Source: Thinopyrum elongatum (lineage: Eukaryota; Streptophyta; Magnoliopsida; Poales; Poaceae). From it: DNA of 64,000 nt. The position numbers and the translations under genes were made by a program. The stretch lies in contig CM022298.1 in the NCBI GenBank assembly GCA_011799875.1, positions 498,379,357 through 498,443,356 on the forward strand. The letters are read 5' to 3'. Of this stretch, positions 35,564 through 44,906 are shown in pieces. A model generated the notes under the pieces. It did no database searches, was not told where the DNA came from, and saw only the letters and a list, made by a program, of their open reading frames with translations. Each line of letters opens with the position of its first letter. Position 1 is the stretch's first letter.

Positions 35564-36312
35564 TCCACGTTGCCTATGGGCCTCCTTTTATACGCACAAA
35601 GGGGTCACCAACAGGTGGCAAACAGTAAAGGTAGAGGTGGAAAGTTGCTACAGTAAGGCCATTATTACTAGGATGACATGTCCTACCTACCACTGACGAC
35701 AGGGGACAAGGGCATTAAATGCCCATGCCTTAGTTGTCCAGATACATGTACCCGGACGTCTTGGACGTGGGAAAAGCCTATCCCACCTGCTCCTGCACCG
35801 CTAGCTACAGAGTACCGCCGTCTACACAGTGCCCTGCCACACACGCTTGGAAGGACCCAGAGCGCCACGCTGGCAGAGGCACCGGAGCAGCACAGTAGCA
35901 CAGTGGTACAGTAACGCTTGCCGCGGCAAGACCTTGCCGCACTTGATAGCTTGCCGCAACCAATAGCTTGCCGCGCAAGGTAACTTGCCGGGGCAAGTAC
36001 CTTGCCGCAGCTGCTATCTTGCCGCAGCCAATGACTTGCCGAGGCAAGTACCTTGCCGCGGCAAGTACTCTGCTACAGCAAACCTCAGGCTGGGCCTCAA
36101 CTGTCCCTCCCGGCAAGCTCCTCTTGCCGGGGCCTTGACTCTTGCTTTGTATACTTTGTTCTTGAATGGCTTAATAATCTTGAGCTTCTCTCTGGCTGTC
36201 CTCCCGTAAGCCTGGCCGCGGGATGCTGCTACTGCCCGTGCACAAGTACGGGGTACTAGGGTACCCCTATTCTAGTACACCGACAGGAGCCCCCGGGCCT
36301 GGGCCACACACG
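35564..36312 (-). repeat. Internal LTR fragment with polypurine tract
   Basis: 35564-36285 matches the 3'-side 730 bp of the LTR as read on plus, and 36286-36312 continues into the polypurine tract and flank as at 28552. It has private differences from both flanking LTRs (for example GACGACAGG, TTAGTTGTCC and a 17-bp deletion in the palindrome array), so it came from a different copy. The left junction with integrase shares only CT; the right junction enters RNase H. Confidence 0.88.
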
Positions 36313-38486
36313 CACCCACCGGAGAGCACCTCAAGTACGTGGTCCAAATGCACTTTCCCAAGGAACAGGCGACGAACAATACTGCAGAATATGAGGGGTT
36401 GCTTGCCGGTCTCAGGATCGCGGCAGACCTTGGGATCAAGAAGCTTATTGTCAGGGGATATTCGCAGCTTGTCGTCAGGCAAGTGAACAAGAACTACCAA
36501 TGCCCATTGATGGAAGCTTATGTAGATGAGGTGAGGAAGTTGGAGGAACGCTTTGACGGCCTACAAATGGAGCACGTCCCACGTGCTGAGAATGACATTG
36601 CCGATGGTTTGTCAAAGCGCGCCGCACTCAAATTGCCTGTGGAACCAGGCACTTTTGTGCTCCAACTAACTCAGCCATCCGTGACGCCATCAGTAGGGCA
36701 AGGCAGGAAGAGGAAGTTGGCTTCTGGCGACTACTTCCCGGCAGAGCTCCCCGAAGCCGCCGGCAAGAAGGCTGCCAAAGCCAGCGCCAAAGATGCAGAG
36801 GGGCAACTTGCTCCGACAAGGCCTCACGCTCTTGTCATTGAAGCGGGTGCTCCTAGGCAAGATGCAGAGGGGCAACTTGCTCCGACAAGGCCTCACGCTC
36901 TTGTCGTTGAAGCGGGTGCTCCTAGGCAAGAGGCAAAGGGGCAACTTGCTCCGACAAGACTTCGGGTCCTTGTCGTTGAAGCAGGCGCTCCTGATCAAAG
37001 CGCTGAGGAGCAAGATGCTCCGACGAGGCCTTGGGTTTCCGTCGTTGAAGCAACTGCTCCCGACGAGCTTGTTGAAGGACAGCACGCTCCGGCAAGGCCC
37101 CAGGCTCTTGTCGTTGAAGCGGCTGTTCCTGCCAAGCTCGTCGGGGAACGGCCGGCTCTGGTAGAGCGACAAGCTCTTGCCATAGGGCCTGATGTTCCCG
37201 CAGCAGAAGAAATGCCTTTAGTCCTCGTTGTCGAGCCACAGGCTCCAGCGTGGGCGCAGCAGATCGTCCGTTTCCTTCAGACAGGAGAACTTCCCGAAGA
37301 GCAGGAAGAAGCGGAGAAAGTAGCCCGACGGTCCAATATGTATCAATTTGTCGATGACATGTTGTGCAGAAAAAGACCAAACGGTGTGAAATTAAAGTGT
37401 ATTCCCCGGGAAGAAGGACAGGAGCTGTTGGCAGAGATTCATGGAGGCATATGTGGTCACCACATAGGGTCAAGAGCCCTTGCTGGAAAGGCTTTCCGGC
37501 AAGGTTTCTTTTGGCCCACCGCCCTCCAGGATGCAACTGCACTAGTAACCAAGTGTGAAGCGTGCCAGTTTCATTCCAAGCAGATTCATTAGCCAGCTCA
37601 AGCTCTCCAGACAATCCCTCTCTCCTGGCCATTTTCGGTCTGGGGGCTCGACATCCTCGGCCCCTTTCCCCGTGCCACCGGGGGCTTCGAGTACTTGTAT
37701 GTGGCCATCGACAAGTTTACGAAGTGGCCGGAAGTGGAAGCAGTGAGGAAGGTGACAGCACAATCAGCCATCAAGTTCTTCAAGGGAATTGTTTGTCGCT
37801 TTGGTGTTCCTAACAGGATCATCACCGACAACGGTACCCAGTTCACGAGCCACGCCTTCATGCAGTATGTCGAAGACCTTGGCGCCAAGGTCTGTTTCGC
37901 TTCTGTTGCTCACCCGCGAAGCAACGGTCAAGCTGAAAGGGCAAATGATGAAGTGCTGCGTGGGCTCAAGACGAGAACTTTCGACAGGCTGCGCAAGTGC
38001 GGCAAGAACTGGATCGAGGAGCTGCCAGTGGTTCTTTGGTCGATCAGGACGACGCCAAATCGAGCTACTGGCCAGACGCCTTTTGCTCTAGTTTATGGAG
38101 CAGAGGCAGTTCTCCCCACGGAACTTGTATATGGGTCACCTCGAGTGCTCGCTTACGATGAGCTTGAGCAAGAGCAACTGCGGCAAGATGATGCTGCGCT
38201 CCTCGAGGAGGATTGTCTTCAGGCTGCTGTGAGAGCTGCTCGCTACCAGCAAGCTTTGCGTCGCTACCATAGCCGCAAAGTTAATGCCAGAAGTCTCGAG
38301 GAAGGTGACCTTGTTCTTCGGCGCGTTCAATCGGCCAAGAATTCAAACAAGTTGACGCCGAAGTGGGAAGGCCCTTATCGGGTGAAACGAGTCACCAGGC
38401 CTGGCGCTGTCCGCCTGGAGACCGAGGATGGCATTCCAGTGATCAATTCCTGGAACATTGAGCATCTTCGTAAGTTTTTTCCATAA
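36313..38486 (+). pseudogene. Element C RNase H-integrase block, inverted relative to the LTRs
   Basis: Plus frame from about 36313 to 38486, broken once by TAG 37590-37592 (the other arm has CAG there). RNase H starts within the domain: TAEYEGLLAGLRIA is present, but the usual RGDSQLV reads RGYSQLV, losing a catalytic Asp. A linker carries six 69-nt repeats (36792-37205). Integrase follows with HHCC zinc binding (HGGICGHHIG, CEACQ), DDE residues and GPY/F end. First RNase H strand is lost at the LTR junction. It would degrade template RNA and integrate cDNA, but is inactive by stop, lost Asp and truncation. Confidence 0.85.
36792..37205 (+). repeat. Six 69-nt in-frame repeats between RNase H and integrase
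   Basis: Units start at 36792, 36861, 36930, 36999, 37068 and 37137, exactly 69 nt apart. They encode 23-residue repeats of the type GQLAPTRPHALVVEAGAP that diverge from the first to the last. The first two differ at very few positions. The reading frame is kept throughout. Confidence 0.93.
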
Positions 38487-39901
38487 GGCGCGGTTGCCGG
38501 GCCCTTCCCCGGCAACCACCTTTTGTACAAGTCTTGCCGCTGTTGCATGTAATCCTTTGTACAAAGCCAGGCGCAGACCCTGTGCATAAATAAAGCTTTT
38601 GTATTTCGCAGTTTTTGACGATTTCATGTTTACTTTTATTTTGCATGATTATCTGACATACTGTGCAGTACAGCCTCCCCGGTAAGCATTAACGAGCCGC
38701 CAAGCTCCTATATCTTTATTTTCTCTTCTTTCTTTTTCTCAAAGAGACAGAAGCTTCCCTCGCGCACAAGTTTGCCGGGGGGATGGGATAATGATATGGA
38801 CCAGGCGTCGTTCAAAGAAACTTTGCCTTGCCGGGAAGAAGGCAGCGGCAAGCAGTGACAAGACCTTGCCGCGGAGAGATCAGCGACAAAGCTAAGTGCC
38901 AAAGTTTGAACAATCAAATTCTTTTTTATTTTCAAGGTTATTTTCCTTGAACGATACTACTCTTTGTATGGAAAACCTGTGCGCGACGGAACCTAAGCGT
39001 AATCGGTCGCGCCCTTATCTTGTTTCGAGTCCGCTCAACAACCTAAGTGGCTGCACTGAGCGCAACAAGGTTGCTTGCCGGCAGCGGCACCGCCAACAGG
39101 CTGCTGAAGTCCCGCACCCAGCGCTCGCGGCAATGGTGCGCGCACCGGCAAGTTCCCTATAAGCGTAGGGCAAGTACACACAAAGAAAGAAATTGCTCAA
39201 GGGAGATGACATGCATTAACTCCAAAATATTGCAAGTTATATTACAAGATAAGTTGCCGCGGCTTAAACAGATTGTTCTTTAACATGTCTAGCGGCGGCA
39301 AGGAGGAAGAAGAATGGGCTCTCTAATTGTGGTGCTCGCCTTCGACTCTCTGGATATGGTCCACCCTCTCCACGATGGGCGCGACAAGGGCCTCTAGTGG
39401 CGCGGGGTCGTATCCCTTCGGCAAGCTTTTGAAGATGTTGCTGAAGTCGACGCCCGGGTTTCTGTATGCTATCTTCACCAACAACCTCCGGAGAACTCCC
39501 CGGCAAAGCCTGCGTGACTCGTCGGCCAGTTGAGCCTTGTGATTGACTTGGAGCTGTTGGAGTGCTTCTACTACTCCGTCGAAGAACTCGGCTAGCTTGA
39601 CGCTAGTTTGCGTGTTCTTGTCGGTGGAGTACCCGAAGTCCGGCACCTTCAGGGCAGTCAGCTCCTTGTCGATGCCCTCGGCGGCGCTGGCAAGCCTGTC
39701 TGTGAAGATCCCCACGTTATCCCTGAACTTCTTGTGGGTTGCAATAGCGTCTTGAAGCAGACCCTTTTCCTTCTGGAGCTCTGTCATTAGAAGCCCTTCG
39801 CGCTTTCTGGTGGTGTCGAGCGTCTCCTTCAGCGTGGTCAGCTTCAGCTTTAGGTCTGCTATGGAGTCATTGGCGGCGGCAAGCAGATTGTTCTTCTTGG
39901 C
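37475..39901. repeat. Inverted repeat, right arm (2427 bp)
   Basis: Reverse complement of 33136-35563. The spacer between arms is 1.9 kb. It carries integrase on plus and the 3' end of the antisense gene on minus. Confidence 0.93.
39323..39901 (-). pseudogene. 3' end of the antisense gene, duplicate fragment
   Basis: Copy of the last 579 nt of exon 4, starting within the coiled coil (KKNNLLAAANDSIADLKLK) and ending at the same stop. It has no promoter or start of its own; an open frame reaching back to 40144 reads through the RT block in an unrelated frame and is accidental. Confidence 0.8.
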
Positions 39902-40824
39902 CCACTCCGGCAAGCGCACCTCTTCGGAGTGCTGCGCTGCCGTCGAGGACGCACCAGAGAGCTCCACCGGCAAGTGCAAGAAGAACAAAGCCGCTCCGCT
40001 GGCGACAAAGAAGGTGCCCGCCAAGGAGGACGGCACTGGTGGTTCCTTCACCATTAGTGCCACACTTGACAACAAATAGGAAAGCGCGCTCGTTGCTTTC
40101 CTGCGGGCGAATGTCGACGTGTTTGCATGGCAACCGTCCGACATCCCCAGTGTTCCCAGGAAAGTAATTGAGCACCACCTTGCCGTCTGTCCTCACGCGA
40201 GGCCCGTCAAGCAGAAAGCCAGAAAGCAAGCTGTGGAGCGGCAAGAGTTTATTGCGGAAGAAATCAAGAAGTTGGAAGCAGCAGGCCTCGTCAGAGGAGT
40301 GCTCCATCCTACGTGGTTGGCCAATCCTGTTGTCGTGCGCAAAGCAAATGGAAAATGGAGGCTTTGTATTGATTTCACTGATGTCAATAAAGCTTGTCCC
40401 AAAGACCCATTTCCTTTGCCCCGCATAGACCAGATTGTTGACTCCACGGCAGGATGTGATTTGCATTCATTTCTAGACGCATATTCAGGGTATCATCAAA
40501 TCTTCATGGCTGAGGAAGATGAGGAAAAGACCGCATTTATCACACCCTGCGGCACATACTGTTTCATACGTATGCCATTTGGTTTGAAAAATGCTGGTTC
40601 AACATTTGCAAGAGCCGTCCAGATTGCTTTTGAGCCTCAGCTGCACAGAAATGTGGAAGCCTATATGGATGATATAGTGGTCAAAAGCAAGGACAGGGCT
40701 ACTTTGGTTCAAGATCTAGAAGAAACTTTTGTAAATCTGCGCAAGATCAACCTGAAGCTCAACCCCGAGAAGTGCGTGTTTGGAGTTCCCTCCAGCAAGC
40801 TTCTCGGGTTCTTCGCGCCAAAGA
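39902..40824 (+). pseudogene. Element C reverse transcriptase fragment, inverted and truncated
   Basis: Plus frame with a protease-RT linker (GSFTISATLDNK), TAG at 40077-40079, then RT: FAWQPSDIPSVPRKVIEHHL, KANGKWRLCIDFTDVNKACP, DAYSGYHQI, MPFGLKNAGSTF and the catalytic EAYMDDIVVKS (about 40660). It stops at KLLGFF where sequence changes to CGCGCCAAAGA and then the LTR. That short string may be the complement of a TCTTTGGCGCG primer site. Thumb and connection are missing. It normally copies element RNA to DNA. Confidence 0.85.
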
Positions 40825-41835
40825 TGTCGGGGACGAATCCGCGATCACCTATGGGACCCAGGGAAGGACCCCTTTACGTTCGGCAGGGAGAGACGGTCGC
40901 ACGAAGAGCAAATCTAGCGAAGAACACGACAGCGCACGAGAGAGATTTACCCAGGTTCGGGCCGCACGGATGCGTAAAACCCTACTCCTGCTTTTTGGTG
41001 TATTATCTGGATGATTGTTCTAGCTCCAGGAGCGCTACAGTACAGAGTAGCTGCGTGCAATACTGGAGTTCTCAATCTCCCAGTTCCTAACCCCCTTCCA
41101 CGTTGCCTATGGGCCTCCTTTTATACGCACAAAGGGGTCACCAACAGGTGGCAAACAGTAAAGGTAGAGGTGGAAAGTTGCTACAGTAAGGCCATTATTA
41201 CTAGGATGACATGTCCTACCTACCACTGACGGCAGGGGACAAGGGCATTAAATGCCCATGCCTTAGCTGTCCAGATACATGTACCCGGACGTCTTGGACG
41301 TGGGAAAAGCCTATCCCACCTGCTCCTGCACCGCTAGCTATAGAGTACCGCCGTCTACACAGTGCCCTGCCACACACGCTTGGAAGGACCCAGAGCGCCA
41401 CGCTGGCAGAGGCACCGGAGCAGCACAGTAGCACAGTGGTACAGTAACGCTTGCCGCGGCAAGACCTTGCCGCACTTGATAGCTTGCCGCAACCAATAGC
41501 TTGCCGCGCAAGGTAACTTGCCGGGGCAAGTACCTTGCCGCAGCTGCTATCTTGCCGCAGCCAATACCTTGCCGCAGCCAATGACTTGCCGGGGCAAGTA
41601 CCTTGCCGCGGCAAGTACTCTGCTACAGCAAACCTCAGGCTGGGCCTCAACTGTCCCTCCCGGCAAGCTCCTCTTGCCGGGGCCTTGACTCTTGCTTTGT
41701 ATACTTTGTTCTTGAATGGCTTAATAATCTTGAGCTTCTCTCTGGCTGTCCTCCCGTAAGCCTGGCCGCGGGATGCTGCTACTGCCTGTGCACAAGTACG
41801 GGGTACTAGGGTACCCCTATTCTAGTACACCGACA
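40825..41835 (-). repeat. Element C 5' LTR
   Basis: 1011 bp, six differences from 27541-28551. TATAAAAG on minus at 41118-41125. Its palindrome array is at 41450-41617. Confidence 0.92.
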
Positions 41836-41840
41836 CAAAG

Positions 41841-42828
41841 TAACGCATTAAGTAAGATGACATGATGTAGAGGAATAAACTCAAGCAATATGATGTAAAC
41901 CCCATCTTTTTATCCTCGATGGCAACAATACAATACGTGACTTGCTGCCCCTACTGTCACTGGGAAAGGACACCGCAAGATTGAACCCAAAGCTAAGCAC
42001 TTCTCCCATTGCAAGAAAAACCAATCTAGTTGGCCAAACCAAACCGATAATTCGAAGAGAATTACAAAGATATCAAATCATGCATATAAGAATTCAGAGA
42101 AGATTTAAATAATATTCATAGATAAGATGATCATAAATCCACAATTCATCGGATCTCGACAAACACACCGCAAAAGAATATTACATCGGATAGATCTCCA
42201 AGAACAATGAGGAGAACATGGTATTGAGAATCAAAGAGAGAGAAGAAGCCATCTAGCTACTAGCTATGGACCCGTAGGTCTAAGGTAAACTACTCACGCT
42301 TCATCGGAAGGGCAATAGAGTTGATGTAGAAGCCCTCCGTGATCGAATCCCCCTCCAACAGGGTGTCAGAAAAGGTCCCTAGATGGGATCTCACGGGTAC
42401 AGAAGGTTGCGGCGGTGGAAAAGTCTTTTCGTGGATGCTTCTGAGGGTTTGGGAATATATGTGAATATATAGGATGAAGAAGTAGGTCGGTGGAGTCACG
42501 TGGGGCCCACAAGGTAGGGGGCGCGCCCTCCCCCCTTGTCGCCGCCTCGTGGCTCTTCTGACTTGAACTCCAAGTCTCCGGGGTGTCTTCTGGTTCAAGA
42601 AAAATCATCGCGAAAGTTTTATTCCGTTTGGACTCCGTTTGGTATTCCTTTTCTGCGAAACTCAAAAACAAGGAAAAAACAGAAATTGGCACTGGCACTG
42701 GGCTCTAGGTTAATAGGTTAGTCCCAAAAATAATATAAAATAGCATAATAATGCATATAAAACATCCAAAACAGATAATATAATAGAATGGAACAATAAA
42801 AAATTATAGATACATTGGAGACGTCTCA
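41841..42828 (-). repeat. Element B 5' LTR, outer part
   Basis: Continues the LTR interrupted at 27540 and ends GGAGACGTCTCA at 42828, followed by TCCTG (42829-42833). Confidence 0.9.
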
Positions 42829-44125
42829 TCCTGCTTGTGGGAGTAAGCGGGGGCCCTGCATGCCACCCATAATTGGACGATCAACCTTCTGTTTAGAACT
42901 TGAACATAGTGATTTCCTGGTAAGGATTCACTCGTGTCACATCAAGTAAATCTTATTGATTTACTGTCTAAATCTTATTGATTTAAAGTCATGTTTTCTT
43001 ACTTTTGCTGCAATTTTATGATGCAGGTTTTTCCATGTGACATTCGTTACAGAATAAACCGTTTGGTTTGCTCGATGATGGTTATTTTTGTAGGTTTCAC
43101 TTCTTATGTCGTGTCAGTAACGAAGGCACTGTCCATCACTTACATTACTGGACACAATTGGATCAGTCTGTTGTCTGAGTACAATCTGAAGCCCTATGAT
43201 GAACTGCAGTTTGGTTTAACAAACACGCCACAATTAGTCCTTCTCGCGTTTAAAAGAAATGAAGAAAAAGACTGGATCAAGGTCACGGAGCCTAGTCAAG
43301 TTAGAAAGCTGAAGTACGAAATCATAGCAGACCAGAGACGATCGCTGCTGTCTCGCACATCGGTACCACCTTCAGCATCGGATCGAGCACCAGCACCTTC
43401 TCAGACGGCACTGGCTCTAGCACTGACAGCGGCAGCAGCTCAGTCTGATCCACCAAAGGATTGGGCACCGACCGCGTCAGCGGATCAGGCTGATCTACCG
43501 GAGGATCGGGCACCGATACGGGCACCTGCTCCGACACCAGCACCAGCTCCACAAGGAGCACCATCTCCGGCAGCAGCAGCGGCACTACCAGTCGCACCGA
43601 CACGGGCACCAGCAACGGCTCCGGCACCTGCACCAACACTTGAAGTTGCACTTGCATCTGCTCCGGCCCGTGCAGCGGCAACGGAACCAGCAGTTGCACC
43701 GGCAACAGACTGGGCTGCAGTTCGCACTGCATATACCAAAGTCCTTACAAAAACCGACATCTCGACCTTATTGGTAAGCATTGGCCGCCCAAGTGCTTCG
43801 TTCTTTTTTCTTTCCATGTTGTTTCACATGATTCACTGTGTTGATCTAACTATTTGTGTATGTCCTCTTGTTTGCAAACAGAGAATTTCTAGAGGAACAA
43901 GGGAGTCGTTCAATAATCCAGGCGACCGTGGCCAAGTTTCTCTTACCATGTGCAGCCTTGGTGTGAATGAACCTGCTCAATATACCGTAAGTACAAAGGA
44001 TGGTCGCGTGATGATTGATGCTAAAGGATGGTCAAGGTTCAAATCTTGCAGTAGGGGATGATGTCAAAATCAAACTTTCTCGGCAAGGAGAGCTGGTCCA
44101 AATCAACTTTGAAATTCTTCAGTAG

Positions 44126-44728
44126 CAGCACGCAACTGCCGAACTGATCCATCCTCCGAGAGCTTTTGATGTAATAATATGGCATGGTGAAACAAGTGTC
44201 CTGTGTGTATAAGTTGTATGACAGTATTATTTATCACGTAGGATATCGTGAAAGAATTACAACTCTGATTGCTGGTTAGGAACTGTCGTTCGATTTCATT
44301 CTAACAGCTGCCATGCTTTATTTAATTTTCTGTATTCGCCTTGCGACATCATCTAAAACCAGCGCCATACCGATCGCTTGCAATATGAAATGCGCTGAGT
44401 TAGAAGACATGGGCCCCTAAACATGCAGGCCCACCGGCCTGTGGCCCAAAGTCCAGAACCGTGAGCTTGTCTGAGTATTATATTCTCAACTGAACCCCCA
44501 TATTATGTTATATATATTCCCCTTGATTTTTCTTATATATAAAGTTGTGATATAAAAGATTTTTATATTTCTTTACAGAGGGAGTATCTCTCTGTCAAAA
44601 ATATATTTATGTGTAACTAGTTACTCCTGCCTTTCTATTTCCTTTCGCTGATATGTGGGGCATCCGGCAACGGGGTCCACGTGCCATGCACCAAATTAGA
44701 GTGCACAACTGCATGGTAGGCTCACCCC
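44126..44728. other. 3' flank of the first B3 gene and intergenic region
   Basis: AT-rich, with an AATAATAT-like run near 44175 that could serve 3' end formation. No coding sequence recognised. Confidence 0.4.
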
Positions 44729-44790
44729 GGTCGTAGCGCCGCAGTAATGCCCAATGAGCCGTCAAATCACGAAAACCCCCACCTTTCCAG
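44729..44790 (+). promoter_or_regulatory. Shared upstream module, copy 3
   Basis: Same block as at 9112 and 11094, here about 120-180 bp upstream of the ATG at 44907, including GCCCAATGAGCCGTCAAATC. It is probably in the proximal promoter or 5' UTR of the second B3 gene. Confidence 0.5.
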
Positions 44791-44906
44791 CTTTAGCAGT
44801 AAACTGGACAGACAAAGCAGCAATATTTCACTGGGCCTGAATCCCCTTCTCCCTCGTCTGCTTGTTCAGAGGAAAACCCCTCTCGGCGATTGCGTAGGGT
44901 TTTCTC

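Larger units (their letters stand above)
27541..41835 (-). mobile_element. Element C: recent, internally rearranged gypsy element carrying an antisense gene
   Basis: Flanked by CAGAG (27536-27540) and CAAAG (41836-41840), a 5-bp target duplication with one change, inside the 5' LTR of element B. The LTRs, 27541-28551 and 40825-41835, are both 1011 bp and differ at six positions by eye. TATA box and polypurine tract show that element sense is minus. Interior from left: antisense four-exon gene, minus integrase, LTR fragment, plus RNase H-integrase, 3' end of the antisense gene on minus, plus RT. Gag and protease are missing. A 2.43-kb inverted repeat is present. It cannot encode its own movement; a helper copy is implied. 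Clade not assigned. Confidence 0.9.
20211..42828 (-). mobile_element. Element B: Athila-like LTR retrotransposon, gag-protease only, hosting element C
   Basis: Minus-strand element. Its 3' LTR is 20211-21774 and its 5' LTR is 26962-27540 plus 41841-42828, the gap being element C. A polypurine tract (AAGCTTGGGGATGCT in element sense) sits at 21775-21790 and the primer site at about 26932-26951. Coding is gag (25505-26809) and a damaged protease; no RT, RNase H or integrase was found in 21790-24670, so it is non-autonomous or deleted. Gag style and protease motifs are Athila-like. LTR halves differ by about 2% over the first 570 bp by eye, plus one 8-bp indel. Confidence 0.9.
20132..44125 (+). 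pseudogene. B3 DNA-binding-domain gene split by element B; also frameshifted
   Basis: Exons: 20132-20210 joined to 42834-42919, then 43027-43773, then 43882-44125. The first is one 165-nt, 55-codon exon cut by element B; removing the element and one TCCTG copy leaves phase and reading intact. It carries a CPACGSKRGPC cysteine motif. The second continues into a B3 fold (SDFLVFPCDIRYRI ... ITGHNWISLLSEYNLKPYDE) followed by a long Pro/Ala/Thr linker (about 43350-43740). The third holds a second B3-like domain (VMIDAKGWSRF). Near 44040 the frame shifts, because the expected NLAVGDDVKIKLSRQGE end lies in another frame, with its stop at 44123-44125. Introns have GT-AG ends. B3 proteins bind DNA as plant transcription factors; closest to REM-type proteins by impression. 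Upstream exons are uncertain. Confidence 0.72.

Noticed and set aside
36690..37632. Minus ORFs over the 69-nt repeats
   Set aside because: Shadows of the in-frame repeats; RNase H and integrase motifs are on plus.
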